A stretch of DNA of 14,328 nucleotides from Candidatus Njordarchaeota archaeon (lineage in GTDB: Archaea > Asgardarchaeota > Njordarchaeia > Njordarchaeales > JAHKLH01): contig JAHKLH010000020.1 of NCBI GenBank assembly GCA_029856635.1, positions 1-14,328 on the forward strand, read 5' to 3'. The notes under the pieces were generated by a model. It saw only the letters and a list, made by a program, of their open reading frames with translations, had not been told where the DNA came from and searched no databases. Position numbers and translations under genes: made by a program. Numbering within the stretch: the first letter of the stretch is position 1; each line of letters opens with the position of its first letter. Positions 1 through 6,440 of the stretch are shown piece by piece.

Positions 1-162
1 AACTTATTAATTATGCTCAAAAAATTATACAGTTTATGGCTTAATGAGAGAGTTAATCCGTCACTTGGTAAATTAGATATAGACACATTACAAAAAGCGC
101 AAGAATACTTGAGAAAAGAAAAGAAAAATGAATTACAAAAAATAATTGGAAGATTAATTTAA
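1..162 (+). pseudogene. N-terminal part of a GINS (Gins51/Gins15-like) subunit, ended by in-frame TAA
   Basis: Frame 1 is open from the window edge to a TAA at 160-162. The likely start is ATG at 13, giving 49 residues that begin MLKKLYSLWLNERVNP and end KNELQKIIGRLI. The pattern (a short helix with L..L...E, then a K/E-rich helix) resembles the start of the alpha-helical A domain of archaeal Gins51. The downstream coding stretch at 166-519 lies in exactly the same frame and supplies the rest of that domain plus a GINS B domain, so both pieces appear to be one gene broken by a single stop. A true start beyond the window edge cannot be excluded. The stop could be a nonsense mutation, an assembly error or a split gene. 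Known context: in several archaea this GINS gene sits beside the primase small subunit; that neighbour is not visible here. Confidence 0.5.
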
Positions 163-165
163 TTC

Positions 166-519
166 TTGCTTAATGACATTGCAAAAATGAGAATGAGTAA
201 AATTATATCCTGCGTTTTGTCGGGAGAACTCATAGGAAATCCATTCCCTTGGGAGATAGAATTATTCAAAAGGATAAAAGAATCTCTTACTTTTCCCACG
301 ATTCAACCAGCAAAGGAAGATTTTCTAAGTAGTTTGATACTTAATGTTAAAATCCCTAAAGAAACTATAAAGAGAAAACTAGTTAGAATTACAAGAGATC
401 TACCACCATTCCTGGGAGTTGATGGAATAATTTACCGCGGATTAAAAAGAAAAACCATCGCAAATATTCCAGAAGAGAATGCTAAATATATAAGAGATAA
501 AGAAGAGATTATTATTTAA
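166..519 (+). CDS. GINS complex subunit, Gins51/Gins15-like, C-terminal portion
   Basis: GINS is part of the Cdc45-MCM-GINS replicative helicase. The recognisable part is the C-terminal B domain, residues about 75-110, with LPPFLGVDGIIYRGLKRKTI followed by IPEENAKYI. This matches the GINS pattern 'FxGxDGxxYGpxkxgDixxLPxxNAxxL'. Before it lies a helical region with KMRMSKIISCVLSGE, like the 'LRxxKI' helix of the A domain. The A-then-B order fits Gins51 rather than Gins23. The listed start is TTG at 166; ATG at 187 is an alternative, and neither has a clear SD. The frame is the same as the open stretch ending at 162, so this is probably the rest of an about 168-residue gene beginning at 13. Its stop (517-519) overlaps the stop of convergent rpl31e (516-518). 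Confidence 0.6.
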   Translation: MLNDIAKMRMSKIISCVLSGELIGNPFPWEIELFKRIKESLTFPTIQPAKEDFLSSLILNVKIPKETIKRKLVRITRDLPPFLGVDGIIYRGLKRKTIANIPEENAKYIRDKEEIII

Positions 520-965
520 ACTGCAGGAAAGACTCGCAATTCTACTGATTTCTTTTCATCATCTAAAAACTTATAAACAATTTTTACACGAATTGTTCTT
601 AGCGGGTTTTTGCTTCCTCTAGACCAAATTATAGCGTTTAATTCTGGAGAGATCCAAACTTCCCTCTCTTTTGGTCTTATTTTCTTACCAGTTGTTGGAT
701 CCTCAAATTGTTTACAGTGCTTCAGTATTTTTTCACGCAATATACTCACAGCTTTCTTCGCCCATTTCCATCTTGGTGCTGATGTAATACCTGGAAAGAA
801 TCTCACAGTTAAAATTCTCTCGCCATCTCCTTTCAATTTTTCCTCATATAATTTTATTTTCTTCCGTAATCCTCGTTTTCTCTCTCGTTTCTCTTCTTTA
901 GCTTCTTTTTGTTCTACTTCCTCTTTTAGAGTTTCTGTTTGTTTTTCTAATTCTTGCGAACTCAT
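516..965 (-). CDS. rpl31e: Large ribosomal subunit protein L31e with N-terminal extension
   Basis: Component of the archaeal 50S subunit near the exit tunnel. The C-terminal ~100 residues carry the L31e signature: a strand with RILTVRF, a helix with RWKWAKKAVSILREKILKH, then VWISPELNAIIWSRG and RTIRVKIVYKF. L31e is usually about 85-95 residues; this protein is 149. The first ~45 residues are a highly charged Lys/Glu-rich stretch, and a short insert (CKQFEDPTTGKKIRPKE) precedes the VWISPELN motif. Start chosen: ATG at 965, because GGGGGTG lies about 8 bases upstream; an ORF extension to 1004 has no ribosome site. It is the last gene of the S19e-PDCD5-L39e-L31e run, 49 bases after rpl39e, and ends tail to tail with the GINS gene. 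Confidence 0.9.
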   Translation of the reverse strand: MSSQELEKQTETLKEEVEQKEAKEEKRERKRGLRKKIKLYEEKLKGDGERILTVRFFPGITSAPRWKWAKKAVSILREKILKHCKQFEDPTTGKKIRPKEREVWISPELNAIIWSRGSKNPLRTIRVKIVYKFLDDEKKSVELRVFPAV

Positions 966-1014
966 TGAAGAACACCCCCATGACATATCTGAAAAATCAA
1001 GCACTTATAATTTT

Positions 1015-1170
1015 TCATAATTTCAGTTTAGTCCTTCTCCAATGTCTCCGTTTTGGATTATTTCTAACTCTACGGTTTGTCTTGATTAAAACAAACAATG
1101 GCAATGCTCTGTTCTGTTTTAATGCACGGGCAAGTCGTAATTTTTTCCCAAGTGGTTTAAAACGCGCCAT
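1015..1170 (-). CDS. rpl39e: Large ribosomal subunit protein L39e
   Basis: A 51-residue very basic protein beginning MARFKPLGKKLRLARALKQN and containing KTNRRVRNNPKRRHWRRTKL. This is the full-length archaeal/eukaryotic L39e pattern, including the conserved NPKRRHWRR segment that lines the exit tunnel. L39e is normally 50-51 residues, so the gene is complete. GAGGGG lies five bases before the ATG. It sits 31 bases downstream of pdcd5 and just upstream of rpl31e, the order common in archaea. Confidence 0.95.
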   Translation of the reverse strand: MARFKPLGKKLRLARALKQNRALPLFVLIKTNRRVRNNPKRRHWRRTKLKL

Positions 1171-1201
1171 ATTTTTCCCCTCGAATGCCTACTTTTCTTA
1201 A

Positions 1202-1552
1202 CTATTTTCTCTTAAAAATTATTTTACTCTCCTCCTTCCGTCTTGATCTCATTATTCGTTTCAGCATCATCTTTAGTTGTTCATCAGTAATCTTTGACGT
1301 AATTTTTCCACTTTGTGCTAAAACTATAAGTTGATTTTCAATTGCCTGAACTAACTCTGGACGAACTAATCTAAGTCTTTCTAATCTCTCCCTTGCCTCC
1401 TCTGTCAAAATGGTTCGAAGTATTGTTTCCCTAAGTATTCTTTGACGCTCCATCTCTTCTTGCTCTTTTTTTCGCCGCATAAGTTCTTCGTACATCGCAC
1501 GTCTTCTCGCAAGTAATTCTTGTAATTCTTCATCAGTAATCTCGTAAGACAT
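1202..1552 (-). CDS. PDCD5/TFAR19-family DNA-binding protein
   Basis: A 116-residue helical protein of the PDCD5 family, conserved across archaea as a small nucleic-acid-binding protein of uncertain role. The N-terminus has an acidic start (SYEITDEELQELLARR) followed by a long charged Glu/Arg helix. The conserved core follows: ILRTILTEEARERLERLRLV, then RPELVQAIENQLIVLAQSG and ITDEQLKMMLKRI. The tail is basic (RSRRKEESKIIFKRK). GAGAGG lies about eight bases before the ATG. It is the second gene of the rps19e operon, with 57 bases between the rps19e stop and its start; its coupling to L39e and L31e is a classic archaeal arrangement. Confidence 0.93.
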   Translation of the reverse strand: MSYEITDEELQELLARRRAMYEELMRRKKEQEEMERQRILRETILRTILTEEARERLERLRLVRPELVQAIENQLIVLAQSGKITSKITDEQLKMMLKRIMRSRRKEESKIIFKRK

Positions 1553-1609
1553 GAGACATCCCTCTCAAAACAAAATAATCAGAAGTTTCTTTTAAACATT
1601 CAAATTCCG

Positions 1610-2053
1610 TTATGGTGAAATTAAATTCAATTTTTTGGCAATTTCCCCCGCCAATTTATCAAGTAATGATTGACCTTTAGAGGAAATTCTTCTTCCATGA
1701 GGAGTCTTCTCTACTAATCCTGCCTTTTCCAATTGTTGAAGTATAGTTCTAATAATTTTAGCCGCTGCTCTTCTTTTTTCTTCCGGGCGAGCGCCTCGAT
1801 CTTTTCGTCCACCATAGAGATTTCTTAGTTTATTTAAGCCAATCGGCCCTCGCATATAAACTTGATACAATACTGATGCCGCTCTCAAGAACCACCAATT
1901 CTTCTGAGTTGGTGGTCGCTCGCGATGTGTACCTGTTTTACAAAAGCGAGCCCAATCTGGCATTTTAATATATTCACCAAACTCTTTTTCAAGTTTTTCA
2001 GCAAGATATTGAATCAAAAGCGATGGTGGCACATCATATGCCGTGAATGCCAT
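1610..2053 (-). CDS. rps19e: Small ribosomal subunit protein S19e
   Basis: A winged-helix ribosomal protein of archaea and eukaryotes, here 147 residues (family about 150). Diagnostic stretches are an N-terminal AYDVPPSLLIQYLAEKL, then PDWARFCKTGTHRERPPTQ and WWFLRAASVLYQVYMRGPIG. These are followed by the basic LRNLYGGRKDRGARPE and a C-terminal winged helix (IIRTILQQLEKAGLVEKTPHGRRIS). The start ATG has an AGAGGAA SD a few bases upstream. It heads the rps19e-pdcd5-rpl39e-rpl31e set and is separated from the DHH gene by 61 bases containing a TATA-like box. Confidence 0.95.
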   Translation of the reverse strand: MAFTAYDVPPSLLIQYLAEKLEKEFGEYIKMPDWARFCKTGTHRERPPTQKNWWFLRAASVLYQVYMRGPIGLNKLRNLYGGRKDRGARPEEKRRAAAKIIRTILQQLEKAGLVEKTPHGRRISSKGQSLLDKLAGEIAKKLNLISP

Positions 2054-2095
2054 TTTGGTTCCTCTTTTTATATTCGTAAAAGAAGAACAAATACA

Positions 2096-2105
2096 ATTAA
2101 AAAAG
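2096..2105 (-). promoter_or_regulatory. Putative TATA box for the rps19e operon
   Basis: On the minus strand the bases read ACTTTTTTAA, about 45 bases before the rps19e ATG. This would give a leader of roughly 20 bases holding the AGAGGAA ribosome site. It lies in the only sizeable gap (61 bases) of this part of the minus-strand run. AT-rich background makes a chance match possible. Confidence 0.4.
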
Positions 2106-2114
2106 TATTAATTC

Positions 2115-3125
2115 CTACAACTTTATACTCGTATCTTTTAATTCATTTGATAATAACGAAAGAATCTTCTTTAGAATGAATTCAATATCCACGTCAAATG
2201 GAACTTCTAAGGCTGCTGCCTTTTTATGTCCACCACCAGTGCCCGATAATTCCGACGTTATTTTATGTGCTATTTCTGCCAAGTTTACATCTAGTTTAGT
2301 TCGTAGTATTATTCTATAAAATTTTCTTGACTTCTCTCGTTTTGGTGCAATAACAATTGCTACATCTGCTCCATTCTTTAATAATGTTGTAGCAACTGAT
2401 GATTCAAATGAGCCAACTTGAGAAATTGCAATTATAATATCATTTATTCGTAGTATAGATGTACGTGATAGAGATTTTAGTAATGCTATTTTTTCAGATA
2501 ATTCTCTCTTTCTCGCAAGAATCCTCTGAATAGTCCTGTGCTTTGAAGGATTAGAAAGGAGAGAATAATTGATAAGTGTATGCTTACTTATGTATTTGAG
2601 CATAACACTATCAGCGAGAATTCCCGCCGAAAGCACCATAGAAATCTTCTTGTCATAAAGTAGTTCCTCATGACCTAGTGCGTATATAATCTCCGTGATG
2701 AGTTCGCTGGTGGATGAATACTCCTTGCATAATTTAACAACGTTCTTCATTTGTACTGTTGGCATGTGATGATCTATTATAAAAATCTTTTTTGCGTTCA
2801 AAACTTTCTTAAGAATACCTTTTGGCGCACGTTTTGGATTATTCAAATCTAATAAGAATACAATTTCAGGTATATACCCCTCTTGTGCTACATCAAATGA
2901 TAAGTTAAACTCTTTGATAAGAGCCTTAGCCTCAGCAGATATTGACGAAATGTATGATTTAACTTCTCTGAATCCTAATTTTTTCAAGAATTCTTGAAAC
3001 GCATAAAGAGAAGCACAAGCATCAACATCTGCATTGTCGTGTGTCACTAATAAGATTTTTGAATTACGTTTGCCTTTGAGTAAAAATTCTATTAACTCAT
3101 GAATTTCATACATAATTACAATCAC
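2115..3125 (-). CDS. DHH-DHHA1 family phosphoesterase
   Basis: Predicted metal-dependent phosphoesterase of the RecJ/nanoRNase superfamily, acting on nucleic-acid ends, short oligonucleotides or dinucleotides. DHH domain: motif I VTHDNADVDACAS (residues about 27-39), motif II VFLLDLNN (about 89-96), motif III IIDHH (116-120). The C-terminal DHHA1 domain ends in GTGGGHKKAAAL (GGGH at about 297-300), the substrate-binding glycine loop. All key Asp/His residues are present. The GTG start at 3125 overlaps the prefoldin-beta stop (GTGA), suggesting coupled translation; ATG at 3113 is an alternative. In many archaea a DHH gene follows pcc1 and pfdB, often with a DUF3194 gene between; that small gene is absent here. 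The exact substrate cannot be told from sequence. Confidence 0.88.
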   Translation of the reverse strand: MIVIMYEIHELIEFLLKGKRNSKILLVTHDNADVDACASLYAFQEFLKKLGFREVKSYISSISAEAKALIKEFNLSFDVAQEGYIPEIVFLLDLNNPKRAPKGILKKVLNAKKIFIIDHHMPTVQMKNVVKLCKEYSSTSELITEIIYALGHEELLYDKKISMVLSAGILADSVMLKYISKHTLINYSLLSNPSKHRTIQRILARKRELSEKIALLKSLSRTSILRINDIIIAISQVGSFESSVATTLLKNGADVAIVIAPKREKSRKFYRIILRTKLDVNLAEIAHKITSELSGTGGGHKKAAALEVPFDVDIEFILKKILSLLSNELKDTSIKL

Positions 3126-3466
3126 TGAAGCTTAATCCCCGCTTTTTCTGAAAGTTCTTTTAATGTCTTCATTGTGGCATTTAGTTGTTTTTCAACAGAA
3201 TTTATCTGCAAACTAACGATTTCCAATTCATCTTTAAGTTTCTGTTTTACCTCTTTTATGTCCTTCTCAATAATAATATTCGCACCGATAAACTGATAAA
3301 CCGTTTTTTCACCACGATTCTCAGCCTTTTCTAATTCAGAAAGAGCATTCTGAAGTTCTCTTTGACGCGCACGTAAAGAGAAAAGACGCGTTTGAAGCAC
3401 CCGAGCTTGTTGTGATAAGATTTGAATACGCTGGAGAAGTTGTGCTTGTTCTTGTGATCCACTCAT
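3122..3466 (-). CDS. pfdB: Prefoldin subunit beta
   Basis: A 114-residue beta-class prefoldin; with the alpha subunit it forms the hexameric jellyfish-like chaperone that hands unfolded proteins to the thermosome. N-terminal helix: SGSQEQAQLLQRIQILSQQA. Next come the two-strand hairpin region with ELEKAENRGEKTVYQFIGAN and IIIEKDIKEVKQKLKDELE, then a C-terminal coiled-coil helix. The heptad-rich ends and single beta hairpin define the beta type. Length is normal. A GGTG-type site precedes the ATG. It follows pcc1 by 43 bases and overlaps the DHH gene by four bases. Confidence 0.92.
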   Translation of the reverse strand: MSGSQEQAQLLQRIQILSQQARVLQTRLFSLRARQRELQNALSELEKAENRGEKTVYQFIGANIIIEKDIKEVKQKLKDELEIVSLQINSVEKQLNATMKTLKELSEKAGIKLQ

Positions 3467-3509
3467 CGTTTCGCACCAAATTAAATTTAAGTTGAAATAA
3501 ATAGTAAAC

Positions 3510-3770
3510 TTAAGAAGATTCGTTATTACTGATCTCTGAAAGCGAGTTATTTATTGCATTAATCCATCGAAACCAACTATTCAATGCGGCCCTAGCGCTT
3601 GTCAAATCAGGTGCAATTATTTGTATTTTTATTTCTCGTCCTTTGAATTCAATTGATGCTTTCGACCTCGAAGTAGGAATTGGTTTCTCTTCAGGTTTTA
3701 ATGCTTTGAAGAAAATTTCAGCTAAATGAGAATTTTGGAATTCTAACCTTATTTTTATTCGTATTTTCAT
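3510..3770 (-). CDS. pcc1: KEOPS complex subunit Pcc1
   Basis: Pcc1 is the dimerising subunit of KEOPS, which makes the universal t6A37 modification of ANN-decoding tRNAs. The 86-residue protein has the CTAG/Pcc1 pattern: strand IRIKIRLEFQNSHLAEIFFK, then KPEEKPIPTSRSKASIEFKG, strand IKIQIIAPDLTSARAALNSW and a final helix RWINAINNSLSEI. Its start overlaps the brix stop by four bases, indicating translational coupling. The brix-pcc1-pfdB order is conserved in many archaea, which supports the call. Confidence 0.9.
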   Translation of the reverse strand: MKIRIKIRLEFQNSHLAEIFFKALKPEEKPIPTSRSKASIEFKGREIKIQIIAPDLTSARAALNSWFRWINAINNSLSEISNNESS

Positions 3771-4363
3771 TTCTTTTCTCCCTTATTTACTTCTGGTTTT
3801 AGAGGCGGAGAATATTCATGGATATGATGAGTAAATATCTCTAGCATTGTAGCACCTTGGGGCGTTACAAAGCGCATCATTGCTGGATTCAATTTTTCTT
3901 TTTTTGTTCTCCTTCTAATTTCGTCAGGTAAGTCATCAATAACCAACGTAATATATCTCTTAGATTCACTAATTTTATAGGGATTCCAAAATTTATATAA
4001 GAAATCATATAGCACTTTTGCCCCGTTACTTTTTCCATTCAGTTTTATAAGAACATCAGTAAAAACACCTTTGACGGGATATACCCTGAAGTCTATTATA
4101 AATATTCTTCCAACAATTTCGTAAGAATCATTAACTACTTTACAACATGTTAAGATTGATGGTCTCTTCTTTCTCGTATAAATTACTATAAAAGACGTTA
4201 ACCCATGAGTCTTACACGCTCTTGCAACTTCATCAAGAGTTGAGGATCCTCGTCTGTAGATAGGCGCACCTAGGGCAGCTGACAATACTTTCATGAGTCT
4301 ATTCGTTAAATGAGAAGATCTCCTTGATGTAGTTAATGCCATTCTCGGGCTAAATAGCATCAT
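3767..4363 (-). CDS. Brix domain ribosome biogenesis protein (Imp4/Brix-like)
   Basis: Archaeal single-domain relative of eukaryotic Imp4, Brx1 and Rpf proteins, expected to bind rRNA during subunit assembly. The N-terminus (LTTSRRSSHLTNRLMKVLSA) and GAPIYRRGSSTLDEVARACK match the 'TSR.ps...r.f.kdL....p.a....RG...l.el...a' signature. It continues through ILTCCKVVNDSYEIVGRIFI and YITLVIDDLPDEIRRR. At 198 residues it is slightly longer than typical archaeal homologues because of a Lys/Glu-rich tail. Start at 4363 overlaps the gar1 stop by four bases; an internal ATG at about 4342 (before ALTTSRRSS) is an alternative. Confidence 0.88.
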   Translation of the reverse strand: MMLFSPRMALTTSRRSSHLTNRLMKVLSAALGAPIYRRGSSTLDEVARACKTHGLTSFIVIYTRKKRPSILTCCKVVNDSYEIVGRIFIIDFRVYPVKGVFTDVLIKLNGKSNGAKVLYDFLYKFWNPYKISESKRYITLVIDDLPDEIRRRTKKEKLNPAMMRFVTPQGATMLEIFTHHIHEYSPPLKPEVNKGEKK

Positions 4364-4674
4364 TTTCCACCACGTATCCTTTTTCTTCTAGGCATTTTAC
4401 GCCAGGTTATTTCTTCAAATTCGCTTGATATTATATATACTGGATCTCCTTTCTGTAAATTTAATTTGATATTTGGTTCAATTTTAACTCGAGCGTGGGG
4501 ATTATTCACTGGACCAAAAGTTTCAATGACAACACCTATTTTGTTTCCCTCCTTATCAAAAATGATTATTCCAGGTTTCAGGTAGTCAACATCTGTGAGT
4601 TTTATTATGAGAATATTTGGAGAGAGTTTCGACAAATGCAGAATAGATCCAACTTTCATTATTCTTAAACTCAT
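4360..4674 (-). CDS. gar1: H/ACA ribonucleoprotein protein Gar1
   Basis: Gar1 binds Cbf5 in H/ACA guide ribonucleoproteins and promotes substrate release during pseudouridine formation. The 104-residue protein shows a six-strand barrel pattern: MKVGSILHLSKLSPNILIIK, KPGIIIFDKEGNKIGVVIET, then FGPVNNPHARVKI and KGDPVYII. The core 'IGxVxEtFGPVxxPxxxVk' motif is clear. The tail is short and basic (WRKMPRRKRIRGGK). In many archaea gar1 lies beside transcription factor B; here it is embedded between the cyclophilin-like gene (5-base gap) and brix (4-base overlap). Confidence 0.9.
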   Translation of the reverse strand: MSLRIMKVGSILHLSKLSPNILIIKLTDVDYLKPGIIIFDKEGNKIGVVIETFGPVNNPHARVKIEPNIKLNLQKGDPVYIISSEFEEITWRKMPRRKRIRGGK

Positions 4675-4679
4675 TTAAC

Positions 4680-5135
4680 TCACTCTTGCTGCGGAATAAT
4701 CTCAACTAGGAGAAGTCCAAGAGAATCATTCCTAAGAACATCTAATTTATCTAAATCCTTTTCTGAAACATCCCCAATAATCGCAACAGGTTCTCGCGAA
4801 ACTAAATCATCAAGCGCAATACTCATCGCAGGAATCGTTGGAATATAAAAGATTTTACCCTTCGGAACATAATGTGTTCTGGCTTCTTCGCCAATGCACC
4901 CATAAAGCTCCTCTGGAAGAGGAATTAGTAACTCCATTTGATTTTCTCCAGCACTATACACAAGTGCCTGAAATTTCCGCGGAAGCAAACCATATATCGC
5001 AATAATTAAACGCACTAACTCACGCCAATCCTTGACGTACGTAAGTTTTAGGTATCCAATAAAAGATACATCTGGATTTCTAACTCTGAATAATGCCTTA
5101 AAAACCTTTGCACTTGATGCCATGGTTACAACCAT
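4680..5135 (-). CDS. Possible cyclophilin-like fold protein, function unknown
   Basis: A 151-residue protein with no signal peptide or transmembrane segment. Residues ~55-140 resemble the bacterial/archaeal cyclophilin-like domain (Pfam Cyclophil_like group, TM1367 type). QMELLIPLPEELYG parallels 'GdEIYFeiPvE', KGKIFYIPTIPAMSIAL parallels 'vGDvaYWPpGrAlcIfF', and REPVAIIGDV parallels the domain's 'PVnviGkv' strand. The first ~50 residues are less typical. Several hallmark tryptophans and glycines are missing, so the assignment is tentative. It is the first gene of the minus-strand run and sits 5 bases before gar1, so a role linked to RNA modification or ribosome assembly is plausible by context only. 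The start may be ATG at 5135 or ATG at 5123 (MASSAK). Confidence 0.5.
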   Translation of the reverse strand: MVVTMASSAKVFKALFRVRNPDVSFIGYLKLTYVKDWRELVRLIIAIYGLLPRKFQALVYSAGENQMELLIPLPEELYGCIGEEARTHYVPKGKIFYIPTIPAMSIALDDLVSREPVAIIGDVSEKDLDKLDVLRNDSLGLLLVEIIPQQE

Positions 5136-5164
5136 TAATACTCATTGATGCAAATACATTATTC

Positions 5165-5176
5165 GAGTATAAAGAT
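5165..5176 (-). promoter_or_regulatory. Putative TATA box for the gar1-brix-pcc1 operon
   Basis: On the minus strand the sequence around here reads AATCTTTATACTC, about 35 bases upstream of the 5135 start. This spacing gives a leader of about 10 bases or less. It is the only good TATA match in the 160-base gap between the operon and the ribbon-helix-helix-like gene. Confidence 0.45.
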
Positions 5177-5295
5177 TTAATGAATAACTAAGATAATTCA
5201 AGTACCAAAAAGTTACTCACCTCGAATTAAAGATCCTGGAAGAAACAAAGCAGCACTCCGATTTTGACATATCAAAGGAAACAATCATAAAGTGT

Positions 5296-5844
5296 TTAGT
5301 GCGATTCTTGGTTTGCCGAATTAGAACTATCCTTTCCTGAATCATTACTTTCTTTTGCTGTTTTGCTTTCATTTGCTTTTAATGCATTAAGTAATGAATC
5401 ATCAACTACCACCACAGCCACAGAATCTAAGATCTGATCAAGATCTGGTGCTTCTTCTTCACTAGTTTCAGCATTACTAACAGCTACAAGCGGCGAAAGT
5501 TCAAGCTTAGGAGTTTCTCCGATTTGGGATTTAGACTTAACAATACCACGTGGTCTTACACCGTAAGTTTCCGCTGCAGACACAATCGCCTCTAATTTTG
5601 AAATCAAATCAACAAATTTCTCAAGAATACTTGAATACCCTATTTCAGACGAAATTTCCGATGACTGTTCCGAAAAAATCTCTCCCCAACGTTTCCTAAC
5701 AAGTTTGGATATAACATCGGCCGGCGAGACACCGAGGTAATCAGAAAGATCCTGAATCGCCAGATAAACATCCTCTGGAAGCTCAAGAACAATACGAACT
5801 ACTTTTTTTCCGGATTTTTCATAGATCCTCAAAACTTCAAACAC
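5296..5844 (-). CDS. Ribbon-helix-helix-like protein with long acidic/Ser-rich tail
   Basis: Not recognised as a named family. After a short start, KKVVRIVLELPEDVYLAIQD and LSDYLGVSPADVISKLVRKR (about residues 10-50) have the strand-helix-helix pattern of RHH DNA-binding domains (Arc/CopG type). A predicted helix (SSILEKFVDLISKLEAIVSA) follows. The rest is low in complexity and rich in Ser, Glu, Asp and Ala, ending SNDSGKDSSNSANQESH. Start chosen: GTG at 5844, preceded by GAGGGGG six bases away and by a TATA-like box near 5901. An upstream TTG at 5883 lies too close to that box. It is divergent from the SRP RNA, about 110 bases away. It could be a regulator or a nucleoid protein. Confidence 0.65.
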   Translation of the reverse strand: MFEVLRIYEKSGKKVVRIVLELPEDVYLAIQDLSDYLGVSPADVISKLVRKRWGEIFSEQSSEISSEIGYSSILEKFVDLISKLEAIVSAAETYGVRPRGIVKSKSQIGETPKLELSPLVAVSNAETSEEEAPDLDQILDSVAVVVVDDSLLNALKANESKTAKESNDSGKDSSNSANQESH

Positions 5845-5895
5845 AAGAGCCCCCTCAAAAAATTTCACATGCCTCAGAAACAAAAAACCAAGAAG

Positions 5896-5906
5896 TACTT
5901 ATATTC
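5896..5906 (-). promoter_or_regulatory. Putative TATA box of the RHH-like gene
   Basis: The minus strand reads GAATATAAGTA here. Transcription starting about 25 bases downstream would leave a leader near 30 bases holding the GAGGGGG ribosome site before the GTG at 5844. This spacing is the main reason for preferring that start. Confidence 0.4.
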
Positions 5907-5920
5907 ACAAAGATGTAACA

Positions 5921-5930
5921 TATTTATATT
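5921..5930 (+). promoter_or_regulatory. Putative TATA box of the SRP RNA gene
   Basis: TATTTATATT, about 25 bases before the inferred 5' end of the 7S RNA near 5953. The promoter is back to back with that of the RHH-like gene. Confidence 0.5.
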
Positions 5931-5952
5931 ATTCTCTATTTTTCTGATGAAT

Positions 5953-6300
5953 GAAGGGAGAAAGTCCGTCCCGCGGTGGGGGGAGTAGCGCCCCCCCAGT
6001 ACCGCAGATGCGCTAAAGGCGGGCCGTTAAGGCAACTTCGTCATATATCCAGCGCAAGAAGCATCCAGGGCCGAACCAATGAAAGCCGCAGTCCTCTGGC
6101 TGGGCTGGACCGGCTAGTGCCGCTACCCGGAAGGGTAGCGGCACACGGGCCCCGATAAGGGGTGCGGGGCATCTGGTTAGGCCCGGAAGGGAGCAGCCAG
6201 CGACCCGCCCAGCCCAGGCTGGGGGATGTTGCGGTCGAGGGGAAGCCCTGGATGCTTCTTGCACTGGATATATGACGAAGTTGCCGGGGGCGGACCTCTA
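5953..6300 (+). ncRNA. ffs: Signal recognition particle (7S) RNA
   Basis: RNA scaffold of the archaeal SRP, which binds SRP19 and SRP54 and targets proteins to the membrane. The S-domain helix 8 motif GGCCCGGAAGGGAGCAGCC (6180-6198) is the SRP54-binding signature with its GGAA tetraloop and AGCAGCC side. Helix 6 is the perfect hairpin 6117-6144 (12 bp closing a GGAA loop). Helix 5 is formed by 6031-6070 and 6246-6285, which are complementary at 39 of 40 positions. Helix 1 pairs GTCCGTCCC (5964-5972) with GGGGCGGAC (6287-6295), closing the ends. A G6/C6 hairpin (about 5978-5997) fits helix 3. Exact ends are uncertain by several bases. The region is far more GC-rich than neighbouring genes; short open frames across it are incidental. 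Confidence 0.95.
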
Positions 6301-6440
6301 AACACTTTGAATACATTAAAATCGCAATTATTTGATATTATAACTAAGGTTTTGCTTTTGGTCTTGAGCGTGTGTTTTCTCCATGACATGATAGAATTTC
6401 AATCTCTTGTTCGTTATTGGTAGTAGTAATGTGGCTAAAA

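Noticed and set aside
610..1201. Plus-strand open frames across the L31e and L39e genes.
   Set aside because: They are antisense to well-recognised ribosomal genes and have no protein family features.
5136..5295. A possible C/D or H/ACA guide RNA in the 160-base gap.
   Set aside because: No paired C and D boxes or ACA-tailed hairpin could be placed convincingly.
5976..6423. Several short open frames on both strands rich in Arg, Pro and Gly.
   Set aside because: They coincide with the SRP RNA, whose conserved helices account for the GC-rich sequence.
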